DNA of 64,000 nucleotides, taken from Lysobacter soyae (lineage in GTDB: Bacteria; Pseudomonadota; Gammaproteobacteria; Xanthomonadales; Xanthomonadaceae). The stretch covers positions 1 to 64,000 of the forward strand of contig NZ_CP080544.1 of assembly GCF_019551435.1 (NCBI RefSeq). Reading direction: 5' to 3'. This document shows, one piece after another, positions 7,268 to 13,858 of this stretch; position 1 is the stretch's first letter; every line of letters starts with the position of its first letter. Made by a program: the position numbers and the translations under genes. The notes beneath the pieces are model-generated. The model was not told the DNA's origin. It worked only from the letters and a program-made list of their open reading frames with translations, and made no database searches.

Positions 7268-7660
7268 ATGACCATGCAACCACTGCTCGCTACAGCGGCA
7301 ATTCTCGCACTGGTAACAGGTGTAGTTCATTCGTTTCTGGGTGAGCGGTTGATTTTCCGCCAGCTTCGGGTGGCCTCAATCGTCCCCACGCTGCCCGCTC
7401 CGCCTTTGCAGAATCGACATGTTCGTATCCTGTGGGCCACGTGGCATTTGGCGTCCGTCCTTGCATGGGCATTTGCCGGATTGCTTTGGCAACTTGCAAG
7501 AGCTTCATTACCGTCATTGTCAGCTCAGTCGGTGCTCATGGCTGCAGCAGCGGGTTTCATAGCAGGTTCGCTGCTCGTGCTTTTTGCAACGCGCGGCCGC
7601 CATCCAGGCTGGATTGCGCTAGCGGTAGTCGGCGCCTTATCCTGGGCAAGTGCCGCCTAA
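7268..7660 (+). CDS. Cassette 13: four-helix integral membrane protein
   Basis: The protein has 130 residues with about four hydrophobic segments (residues 5-25, 55-77, 87-108, 114-128), a conserved-looking VVHSFLGERLIF after helix 1 and HxxH-like RILWATWHLA at helix 2. It may belong to a family of small cassette and chromosomal membrane proteins of unknown function with an H-x-LGE motif. The stop TAA is in the R'' of attC13. Confidence 0.7.
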   Translation: MTMQPLLATAAILALVTGVVHSFLGERLIFRQLRVASIVPTLPAPPLQNRHVRILWATWHLASVLAWAFAGLLWQLARASLPSLSAQSVLMAAAAGFIAGSLLVLFATRGRHPGWIALAVVGALSWASAA

Positions 7661-7767
7661 CAATTCGTTCAACCCGACATACCTCCGTGGCACGGGACTG
7701 AGGCTTTGCGCTACGCTAGCCTCAGTCCCGCGCCGCTACGGCATGCGGGTTAACTCAGGCGTTAGGG
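7655..7767 (+). repeat. attC site 13 (113 bp, long class B)
   Basis: R'' GCCTAAC 7655-7661, R' GTTAGGG 7761-7767. Confidence 0.95.
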
Positions 7768-7782
7768 CCCACAGCAAGCAAC

Positions 7783-8358
7783 ATGGCTACTGATCTTTAT
7801 CCACTAACCACCGCCAAGCTCGAGGAGCTCTCTCGTCCGACGAGCGAAAGAATCATGAAGTGGCGGTTCTTCAACGCCCAGAAAGGCATTGAAACAACCA
7901 AACAGGATGGTTCGGCTGTTTCAATTCATGGTGTCAAGTACGCGGGTTCTGTCCCGCTCGTCTACTGGTCTGGCTTCTTTGAGCCATTCATGGTCCACGC
8001 CGCATCCGAGACTTTTAGATGGGTGTCTGATCACTGCAAAGCAAATCGTCTTGATCCGGCTCCGCACATTGATGAAGCGCGCCTGCTCATTCATGGATTC
8101 ATTAGAAAGAGCTACAAAGACATCGCTCGAACTGACCAGCTCCTGCGGGGCAACGGGTTCCCGGACACCGTCACCCCACGGGACGTTTCGGGCAAGGAGC
8201 AAGCCGTGTGTGATCACGTAGATCAACTAGCCAAAGCCTATCTTCTATCCGGTCCACCGATCGCGCTGGCAAACGAAGACATCCTGGAGCTAAAGCCCAA
8301 CTTGTGGGGGATCGGCCTCAATCTAAACGCCGCATGGCGTCGCTTCAGGGCTAAGTAG
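7783..8358 (+). CDS. Cassette 14: unknown soluble protein
   Basis: The protein has 191 residues with no signal peptide or membrane segment, and is probably mixed alpha/beta (GVKYAGSVPLVYW, DEARLLIHGFIRKSYKDIAR, PNLWGIGLNLNAAWRRF). No catalytic motif was recognised. The ATG at 7783 follows AGCAAGCA, a weak ribosome site, 15 bases past R'. The stop lies five bases before attC14. It fills its cassette and is intact. Confidence 0.7.
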   Translation: MATDLYPLTTAKLEELSRPTSERIMKWRFFNAQKGIETTKQDGSAVSIHGVKYAGSVPLVYWSGFFEPFMVHAASETFRWVSDHCKANRLDPAPHIDEARLLIHGFIRKSYKDIARTDQLLRGNGFPDTVTPRDVSGKEQAVCDHVDQLAKAYLLSGPPIALANEDILELKPNLWGIGLNLNAAWRRFRAK

Positions 8359-8363
8359 GTGGG

Positions 8364-8423
8364 CCCTAACAATTCATTCAAGCCGAACCCGCTTCGCGGG
8401 TCGGCTTAATTCAGGCGTTAGAC
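8364..8423 (+). repeat. attC site 14 (60 bp class)
   Basis: R'' CCCTAAC 8364-8370, R' GTTAGAC 8417-8423. The arms are identical to attC2. Confidence 0.95.
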
Positions 8424-8429
8424 GACCAG

Positions 8430-8948
8430 ATGACTACAAAGCCGCTTGACAGATTAATGTTCGCCCAAGGAGGCGTTTGCTTCTTTTGCAACATGCCCCT
8501 TCCAAAAGCAGACGCTAGTGTCGAGCATCTTGTTCCTTCCTCCCGCGCCGGAAGCAACAGCGATGACAACTGCGTTGCCTGCTGCAAAGCAGTTAATGCG
8601 CTCTTTGGCAGCATGTCGCTTAAGGAGAAAATTAGAGTTGTACTGAATCAGAACGGCACGTTCGTATGTCCAAATGGCAATGGAAAAATACAGCCTCCGC
8701 TTGTTGCTCCGCCCAAAGCCGTTCCAATACCTCCAAAAGTTGACAACTATTCAGTTGTTCTCGCAGACCTGAAAAAGCGTGGCGCTTCCCGCCCGAGAAA
8801 AGTCGAGACACTCAAAAACACCATCCGTGCAATTGTAAAGAATGCAAAGTCCTCCATTACGGCGCCGCAGCTGGAAGACCTCATCAAGCATTTACAGGCC
8901 AACGGAAAAATCAAGATTGCTGACACAAAGGTCAGCTACTCGCTATGA
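8430..8948 (+). CDS. Cassette 15: HNH-type endonuclease-like protein (copy 2)
   Basis: This is a 172-residue homologue of the gene at 5021-5539 with the same length and HNH-like residues (C17, C20, E32, H33, N47, C48, C51, N56). By eye, 17 residues differ; only one of those lies in the first 76 residues, so the nuclease half is nearly unchanged and the linker and tail have diverged. Both cassettes start GTTAGACGACCAGATGAC, but this copy is followed by a long attC and copy 1 by a 60-bp one. A DNA-cleaving role is inferred from the motif. Confidence 0.75.
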   Translation: MTTKPLDRLMFAQGGVCFFCNMPLPKADASVEHLVPSSRAGSNSDDNCVACCKAVNALFGSMSLKEKIRVVLNQNGTFVCPNGNGKIQPPLVAPPKAVPIPPKVDNYSVVLADLKKRGASRPRKVETLKNTIRAIVKNAKSSITAPQLEDLIKHLQANGKIKIADTKVSYSL

Positions 8949-8950
8949 TC

Positions 8951-9061
8951 GTCTAACAATTCGTTCAACTCGAACTTACTTCGCTCCGCCAATCACATGG
9001 CAAATAATCTTGCCACGTGATTGGCTACACTACGCAAGTCGAGTTAACTCAAGCGTTAGGC
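8951..9061 (+). repeat. attC site 15 (111 bp, long class)
   Basis: R'' GTCTAAC 8951-8957, R' GTTAGGC 9055-9061. The inner extension (CCAATCACATGGC ... CACGTGATTGG) is different from class B. Confidence 0.93.
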
Positions 9062-9071
9062 GGGCAATCAC

Positions 9072-9389
9072 ATGTCAATCGCGATACTGATAGGGCTCGC
9101 ATTTGCCACCGCTGTCATCGTTTGGGCCGTTCCCAGAAGCAAAGCCACTAAAATTGCTGCAGAGCGTGACGCACGCCTGGTTAGAAGGCAGGCCGCAATT
9201 CAGTCTGCGATTGACCAGGCCGGGACTGTGCTCAAAGATCCGAACACATCCTTAGAAATCGGTGAGGCTGCTGCAGCCAATGTGCTCGCTGAACTTCGCT
9301 CACTGAATCAGGATGGAGGCTTGGATGATCTGATCGCTGACACGCAGGAATTCATTACAGAGTGGCGTTCATCCCGCTCGCCTGCCTAA
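9072..9389 (+). CDS. Cassette 16: membrane-anchored helical protein
   Basis: The protein has 105 residues. One N-terminal helix (residues 2-21, SIAILIGLAFATAVIVWAVP) is followed by a basic patch (RSKATKIAAERDARLVRR) and an Ala-rich helical domain. The topology suggests an inner-membrane anchor with a cytoplasmic tail. The stop TAA lies in the R'' of attC16. The ATG is 10 bases after R'. Function unknown. Confidence 0.7.
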   Translation: MSIAILIGLAFATAVIVWAVPRSKATKIAAERDARLVRRQAAIQSAIDQAGTVLKDPNTSLEIGEAAAANVLAELRSLNQDGGLDDLIADTQEFITEWRSSRSPA

Positions 9390-9496
9390 CAATTCGTTCA
9401 ACCCGACATACCTCCGTGGCACGGGGCTGAGGCTTTGCGCTACGCTAGCCTCAGTCCCGCACCACTACGGCATGCGGGTTAACTCAGGCGTTAGGC
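9384..9496 (+). repeat. attC site 16 (113 bp, long class B)
   Basis: R'' GCCTAAC 9384-9390, R' GTTAGGC 9490-9496. Confidence 0.95.
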
Positions 9497-9499
9497 ATC

Positions 9500-9919
9500 A
9501 TGTGGAAGAAGTTCGCGCTTTCAATATTGATCTTCGCCTTTTACGGTTGCGCAGCTAAGGATTGGGGTGCTCGCCAAGCGTTTCCTAATCATCAGCAGCT
9601 CGTGGGCGTTTATTTTTGGGGGGACGGCATGGGCGCAAATGAGGTACTGACCCTCCACAGCGACGGGACATTTACGCAAGAATTTCCAGGCCACCTAACT
9701 CAGCAGTCCACGAGCCTTCGCGGCGTTTGGAGGTCCAGAGAGAAGCATGTCTTTTTCTACTCTCCAGATGGCACGTTCCCGCCACGTAGAGGCGGCCTCA
9801 CGTACGGAGAGACATTCTTCTTTGAGGGAAAACCAGCATTCGTCGGTGAAGCCGATATCGGGAAAAAGGGTGTTTCACGAAGTTGGGTCTATAAGTGGCA
9901 ACGTCGCCCTGATGCCTAA
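9500..9919 (+). CDS. Cassette 17: putative lipoprotein
   Basis: The protein has 139 residues. A signal peptide with a lipobox-like FAFYGCAA (Cys 17) points to a lipidated envelope protein. The mature domain looks beta-rich (LVGVYFWGD, EVLTLHSDGTFTQEF, GVWRSREKHVFFYSPDGTF), like small proteins that report a value against a baseline fold; no family is named. The ATG is three bases after R', with AGG of R' as the only ribosome-site candidate. The stop TAA is in the R'' of attC17. Confidence 0.7.
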   Translation: MWKKFALSILIFAFYGCAAKDWGARQAFPNHQQLVGVYFWGDGMGANEVLTLHSDGTFTQEFPGHLTQQSTSLRGVWRSREKHVFFYSPDGTFPPRRGGLTYGETFFFEGKPAFVGEADIGKKGVSRSWVYKWQRRPDA

Positions 9920-10026
9920 CAGTTCGTTCAACCCGACATACCTCCGTGGCACGCGACCGAGGCTTTGCGCTACGCTAGCCTCAGTCCCGCACCACTACGG
10001 CATGCGGGTTAACTCAGGCGTTAGGC
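9914..10026 (+). repeat. attC site 17 (113 bp, long class B)
   Basis: R'' GCCTAAC 9914-9920, R' GTTAGGC 10020-10026. Confidence 0.95.
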
Positions 10027-10041
10027 TGCGGAGAGACATTA

Positions 10042-10413
10042 ATGCAACCTCAAGCAGAGAACCCATGTAATTGGAGATTGTCGATCCTCTTACATGCAGG
10101 TTACACACTTAGGCTCTCTGACAGTCCTAAAGACACGCTTGACTTACGCCATCCGTCACGACGCATAATCCCTGCAGGTGACGCGATGTTGTACCTACTT
10201 CCAGATGGCTCAATCTTGACAACCAGGTCAGATAGAGATGGGCTCCCAATAACCATCGCTGCTGATGATGACCAAGGATTCCGCCTACTTCTTTCAGGAG
10301 TGCCAACACCAACGTGGTGGGAGATCAACCAGGACAAATTTATTGATCGCTGTGTCCAAGCCGGGCTAGTGGTCGCCCTTCTCCTTGTGCTGTTCTTTAG
10401 CCGCACGCATTAA
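10042..10413 (+). CDS. Cassette 18: tail-anchored protein of unknown function
   Basis: The protein has 123 residues. A soluble N-terminal domain of about 100 residues is followed by one C-terminal hydrophobic segment (about 105-119, AGLVVALLLVLFFSR), so a tail-anchored topology is likely. GGAGAG 7 bases before the ATG is a good ribosome site. No motif was recognised. Confidence 0.7.
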   Translation: MQPQAENPCNWRLSILLHAGYTLRLSDSPKDTLDLRHPSRRIIPAGDAMLYLLPDGSILTTRSDRDGLPITIAADDDQGFRLLLSGVPTPTWWEINQDKFIDRCVQAGLVVALLLVLFFSRTH

Positions 10414-10423
10414 TGGGGCCGCA

Positions 10424-10483
10424 GCCTAACAATTCATTCAAGCCGACGCCGCTTCGCGGCGCGGCTTAACTCAGGTGTTAGGG
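10424..10483 (+). repeat. attC site 18 (60 bp class)
   Basis: R'' GCCTAAC 10424-10430, R' GTTAGGG 10477-10483. Confidence 0.95.
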
Positions 10484-10489
10484 GGACTG

Positions 10490-11272
10490 ATGTCGCATAC
10501 GCAACAAGTCGAACAATCCGCTTCCGCTGTTCGTCGCATGTGGGAGCGGCACGGAATCAAGCAACCACTGCGCTTCGTTGCCTTTTGCTTGAGCATGCTC
10601 CCAATTCCGGTCATACAACAGGTCGGTCAAGCCGTCGACCGGCATCTGTCGGACAAGGACTTAGACGATCGGCTTCAAGGCTTGTGGGACAAGGTTGTGG
10701 CCCTCAATGCGGCAGCCCAGACGGCGGAGACCGTCGAGGATGCAGTCATTGAAGTCGCCCGAGCCGTTGAATCCAGTCCTGAGCTACAGCAAGAAACACG
10801 CGCGTTACTGCAGCAGCTAGGCATCCAGCAGAAAGAATTCATCGCTATAGCGGAAGATGGTAGTTTCCAAAGCATTCTTAACTCGCTCGTCGTCGCAGAA
10901 TCCGCCGTTTTCTCTTCGCGATCAGGTGCTACGACGAGCATCGAGGGGGCGACAGTTCAAGCGGACCGAACGCTCCTCCACTCAACTGGAGGAAGCAAAA
11001 ACTACGTTAGCAACAGTACGTTTCAAGGCGTTGGCGGGTCCGTCGGCATGCAAGGCATTTCCACACAAGGAAACATCACGGTGCAAGGCAGCTCGGTAGG
11101 GTTTGGGCCGAACTCTTCCCTCAGCTTCGGCGGAAATCCTTACCTGGTTTCTGGAAAATGCCCGAACTGCGGCACCTTGAATCAGGCAGATCGACGCCAG
11201 TTGACGGGGTACACCCACATCCAGTGTGCGGGCTGCAAGGCAGCACTGCCCTTTAGCTTGCAGTCCCTCTAA
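10490..11272 (+). CDS. Cassette 19: helical domain, Gly/Ser/Thr repeat region and zinc ribbon
   Basis: The protein has 260 residues. Residues 1-120 are helical and charged with one hydrophobic patch (VAFCLSMLPIPVIQQV). Residues about 140-215 are rich in Gly, Ser, Thr and Val with short beta-repeat-like units (SIEGATVQAD, GNITVQGSSV). The C-terminus has a zinc ribbon, CPNCG then CAGCK about 27 residues on. The ATG at 10490 is chosen because GGGGG of the R' region lies four bases before it. The stop TAA lies in the attC19 R''. It may bind nucleic acid or protein; function unknown. Confidence 0.7.
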   Translation: MSHTQQVEQSASAVRRMWERHGIKQPLRFVAFCLSMLPIPVIQQVGQAVDRHLSDKDLDDRLQGLWDKVVALNAAAQTAETVEDAVIEVARAVESSPELQQETRALLQQLGIQQKEFIAIAEDGSFQSILNSLVVAESAVFSSRSGATTSIEGATVQADRTLLHSTGGSKNYVSNSTFQGVGGSVGMQGISTQGNITVQGSSVGFGPNSSLSFGGNPYLVSGKCPNCGTLNQADRRQLTGYTHIQCAGCKAALPFSLQSL

Positions 11273-11326
11273 CAATTCGTCCAAGCCGACGCCGCTTCGC
11301 GGCGCGGCTTAACTCAGGTGTTAGAC
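11267..11326 (+). repeat. attC site 19 (60 bp class)
   Basis: R'' CTCTAAC 11267-11273, R' GTTAGAC 11320-11326. Confidence 0.95.
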
Positions 11327-11332
11327 TTTGGA

Positions 11333-11677
11333 ATGAATATCCTCGATATCCAAGGAATGCTAAAGGCCTGGGCCTCTGCAAACACCCGCGTTGCACGGCT
11401 CTGGATTTTTGGAAGTCGTGCGAAAGGAACATCGAGACCTGACAGCGATATAGATATCGCTATAGAGCTCAACTTAGGCCTCAATGGACGATCAAGCGAG
11501 ACGTCAGAATTTATTTTTGCTACATGGGCTTTTGAATCCAACCCCTGGAAAGAGCAGCTCGAACTGTTGACGAAACTTCCAGTCGACCTACAGCTTTACG
11601 ACGGGCAAGAAACGCCAACGATTCAGTGTGGAGTGAACGATGGCGGCTTGCTCGTATTCGATCGCTCCAAAGTCTAA
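11333..11677 (+). CDS. Cassette 20: MNT-family minimal nucleotidyltransferase
   Basis: The protein has 114 residues. It has the hallmark G27-S28-R29-A-K-G and D39-x-D41 motifs of the polymerase-beta-like minimal nucleotidyltransferase fold, followed by DIAIE. MNT proteins often act as antitoxins that add nucleotides to a HEPN toxin; here no HEPN partner gene is in the cassette, so the role is open. The ATG at 11333 follows TTTGGA. The stop TAA lies in the attC20 R''. Confidence 0.85.
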   Translation: MNILDIQGMLKAWASANTRVARLWIFGSRAKGTSRPDSDIDIAIELNLGLNGRSSETSEFIFATWAFESNPWKEQLELLTKLPVDLQLYDGQETPTIQCGVNDGGLLVFDRSKV

Positions 11678-11783
11678 CCATTCGTTCAAGCAGACGTTGC
11701 TCCGTGGTCGCTTCGGCGTGGTACGCTCACGCTACCACGCCGCCTCGCCCACTGAGCAACGCGGCTTAACTCAGGCGTTAGGT
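11672..11783 (+). repeat. attC site 20 (112 bp, long class)
   Basis: R'' GTCTAAC 11672-11678, R' GTTAGGT 11777-11783. The extension has a GGCGTGGTA / TACCACGCC stem. Confidence 0.93.
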
Positions 11784-11796
11784 GCAATTGGAAAGT

Positions 11797-12255
11797 ATGT
11801 CGTTAGCCAAAGCACAAATCGGCAAGTGCGGCGAGCTTCTGGTGCAGTACCAGCTACTACTGCGTGGCATTGAGTCAGCTCCAATGAGCACCGACACAGG
11901 CATTGACCTTGTCACTTACTCTCCCAAGCTACCTCACCCCATCACAGTTCAAGTCAAGACCAACCTTCAATCTAAACCTGGAGGCGGCAAGGGCAAGCTC
12001 GCGCTTGACTGGTGGGTTCCAAATGACACACCCGCTCATTACGTCGCGCTCGTTGACCTTTCCAGTGAGAACATTTGGTTCATGTCGCCTGCCGAGCTCC
12101 GTATTCACGCACAGCAGCAGCCGGCTGGCCGGCTTCACATCTACATGTACACGGACCCATCTGCTCAGCCTCGCCGCTCAGATCGTCTGGCACACTTGCA
12201 TGAGTTCGAGCATTTCAAGCTCGCCAACCGGGTGTCCGCCGTCTATGGCACCTAA
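11797..12255 (+). CDS. Cassette 21: PD-(D/E)XK-like nuclease-fold protein
   Basis: The protein has 152 residues. The order E13 (IGKCGELLVQYQLLLRG), D37 (TGIDLVTYSP) and Q52-V-K54 (ITVQVKTN) matches the core of small restriction-endonuclease-like proteins, in which E, D and QxK bind metal and cut DNA. No target-recognition domain is visible. A GTG at 11782 inside R' is in frame, but the ATG at 11797 with GGAAAG before it is preferred. The stop TAA lies in the attC21 R''. A defence role is possible but inferred. Confidence 0.75.
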   Translation: MSLAKAQIGKCGELLVQYQLLLRGIESAPMSTDTGIDLVTYSPKLPHPITVQVKTNLQSKPGGGKGKLALDWWVPNDTPAHYVALVDLSSENIWFMSPAELRIHAQQQPAGRLHIYMYTDPSAQPRRSDRLAHLHEFEHFKLANRVSAVYGT

Positions 12256-12309
12256 CAATTCATTCAAGCCGACGCCGCTTCGCGGCGCGGCTTAATTCAG
12301 GCGTTAGGC
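12250..12309 (+). repeat. attC site 21 (60 bp class)
   Basis: R'' ACCTAAC 12250-12256, R' GTTAGGC 12303-12309. Confidence 0.95.
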
Positions 12310-12323
12310 AAGGCAGAAAGACT

Positions 12324-12905
12324 ATGGGCGACTGGGATTTTCTTTACGAGATGAATGAGCGCGGCTATAGCGCCGAAGAAATCGCCGACGCTGCCGGGTG
12401 TGGCGTAGCACCTTGGCAGTGGAAGTACGTTGATCGGGAGTGGGTTGACTCCCAACTCAAGGACACACCAGAAGATGACGTTTATTCCATAGAGCCATGC
12501 GAACCGTTTGAGAGCAGAGACGGCTTTCCCTACAGCATTCTGGAGCAAACAGAAATCTTCCAAGAGCTAGTAGAGTGCGCTGCACGGCACTTCGAGAACA
12601 TAGGCAGATACTTGCAAATTTGGGGTGAGTTGGGAGAAATCTACGCTGAGATCAAGTTCGGGCTTCGCCGTCACGGCACTCACACGCCTGGATCTGATGG
12701 CACAATCGACCGCAAGCTCGTTGAGGTAAAAACCATTTCACCCGAGAAATCTAACGATCGTGTGGTAGTCAAGAGTCAAGGCGACTTTGAGCAATTGCTA
12801 ATTGTCCGGATTGATCAAGATTTCCAATTTCAAGGCAAGCTCTTCGACAGGAGCGAACTCAAGGGTGACGCCGGCAAGTTCCTCAGGGGGCGCCTGAAGG
12901 TATGA
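12324..12905 (+). CDS. Cassette 22: PD-(D/E)XK-like protein
   Basis: The protein has 193 residues. The N-terminal part has a helix-turn-helix-like stretch (GYSAEEIADAAGCGVAPWQW). The C-terminal half has E105 (WGELGEIYAEIKFG), D129 and E134-V-K136 (KLVEVKTIS), the pattern of a restriction-endonuclease-like fold. It is unlike the preceding cassette protein in sequence. Possible roles are nuclease or nuclease-derived DNA binding; neither is shown. AGGCAGAAAG 7-16 bases before the ATG provides a ribosome site. Confidence 0.65.
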   Translation: MGDWDFLYEMNERGYSAEEIADAAGCGVAPWQWKYVDREWVDSQLKDTPEDDVYSIEPCEPFESRDGFPYSILEQTEIFQELVECAARHFENIGRYLQIWGELGEIYAEIKFGLRRHGTHTPGSDGTIDRKLVEVKTISPEKSNDRVVVKSQGDFEQLLIVRIDQDFQFQGKLFDRSELKGDAGKFLRGRLKV

Positions 12906-12915
12906 CGCGCGCCTT

Positions 12916-12975
12916 GCCTAACAATTCATTCAAGCCGCCGCTGCTTCGCGGCTCGGCTTAATTCAAGCGTTAGGT
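12916..12975 (+). repeat. attC site 22 (60 bp class)
   Basis: R'' GCCTAAC 12916-12922, R' GTTAGGT 12969-12975. Confidence 0.95.
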
Positions 12976-13013
12976 GTCATTACGAGGTTTCCTTCCCATT
13001 TTGGAGAAGTTCG

Positions 13014-13253
13014 ATGAAGCGCCCACTAGTATTAATTTTAGCAATCTCGGCTAGTTTCGCCATTAGTTCTTGCGCCACCGCGAATTCCAACGCATCCGTG
13101 AACAAGGGCCTAAGGGCTATACCACAACGCGACGCACAGCTTCGCAAGCTCGAGGTGCGCGCCCTTTCGTACCAACGAGCTTTGGATCGCGCCGAAAGCA
13201 ATCGTGCGGCGCAACAAGGTACTCGTACGCAACCTCCACCGACTCCGCGCTGA
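13014..13253 (+). CDS. Cassette 23: small lipoprotein
   Basis: The protein has 79 residues. The signal peptide ends in a lipobox (FAISSCAT, Cys 20). The mature part is short, basic and Gln/Arg-rich with a proline end (TQPPPTPR). GGAGAAG before the ATG supports the start. Probably an outer-membrane or periplasmic lipoprotein of unknown role. Confidence 0.7.
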   Translation: MKRPLVLILAISASFAISSCATANSNASVNKGLRAIPQRDAQLRKLEVRALSYQRALDRAESNRAAQQGTRTQPPPTPR

Positions 13254-13254
13254 C

Positions 13255-13368
13255 ACCTAGCAATTCGTTCAACCCTACAAGTCTCCGCTCCGCAAGAATG
13301 GGGCTCTTACGCTATGCTCGCCCTATTCCCGCTGCGCTACGCAATGCGGGTTAACTCTGGTGTTAGGC
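13255..13368 (+). repeat. attC site 23 (114 bp, long class, degenerate R'')
   Basis: R' GTTAGGC at 13362-13368 is intact, but the R'' core reads ACCTAGC (13255-13261) instead of ACCTAAC. Arms are CAACCCTAC and related, with a weaker match than class B. Confidence 0.85.
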
Positions 13369-13394
13369 CGCACATGAAGCATCAGGAGACATTG

Positions 13395-13781
13395 ATGAAA
13401 ATTCTCCATTTCGCCGCAGCGATCCTTATCCTGATTTCGCCCGTCGCTTCTGCCCAGAACCTTGACGCAACACAGCAGTACAAGAGATGTCCGGCAAACG
13501 CTGCCTCAATGGCTGACAGCCGCCGCTGCGACTCAGAGGAGCTAGATCGGCAAAAGGCTCTGCTCACCGCTGAGTACAAGATCATCACCGCTGGTGCCAG
13601 TCCATCCGCAACAGCCAATCTCGACAAGGCGCAGAAAGCCTGGGTCACGTATCGTGACCTCGACTGCAAGGCCAAGAGTTCCGCTATACCCGGCAGTGGG
13701 GCATCGGATGCGTACTTTGAGTGCATGCTGCAGCACATCCGAGTTAGAAAACTGCAGCTAGAGAACTACTGGTCGCTCTAG
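13395..13781 (+). CDS. Cassette 24: secreted LprI-like (DUF1311) protein
   Basis: The protein has 128 residues with a signal peptide of about 20 residues (cleavage near ASAQ). The mature domain has the conserved pattern of the lysozyme-inhibitor LprI N-terminal / DUF1311 family: paired cysteines (KRCP, RRCD), AWVTYRDLDCKAKS and a late C in FECMLQHIRVRKLQL. Some family members bind lysozyme in the periplasm, but most are uncharacterised. AGGAGA six bases before the ATG at 13395 favours it over the in-frame ATG at 13374. Confidence 0.8.
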   Translation: MKILHFAAAILILISPVASAQNLDATQQYKRCPANAASMADSRRCDSEELDRQKALLTAEYKIITAGASPSATANLDKAQKAWVTYRDLDCKAKSSAIPGSGASDAYFECMLQHIRVRKLQLENYWSL

Positions 13782-13786
13782 GTGCG

Positions 13787-13837
13787 GCCTAACATTTCAT
13801 TCAAGCCGTGGCCGCTTCGCGGCCCGACTCAATTCAG
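13787..13837 (+). repeat. attC site 24, left part (interrupted by IS110 element)
   Basis: R'' GCCTAAC 13787-13793, then arms to CAATTCAG at 13837. The missing R' (GCGTTAGGC) is at 14934-14942, on the other side of the insertion. Joining 13837 to 14934 gives 60 bp, the standard length of this class. Confidence 0.9.
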
Positions 13838-13858
13838 CAACTGTCCTCCGACGAACGG

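Noticed and set aside
1-13850. Regular repeats suggesting a CRISPR array
   Set aside because: The repeats are imperfect inverted repeats with CTAAC and GTTAG ends, separated by whole genes of variable length; they are attC sites, not CRISPR repeats with short spacers.
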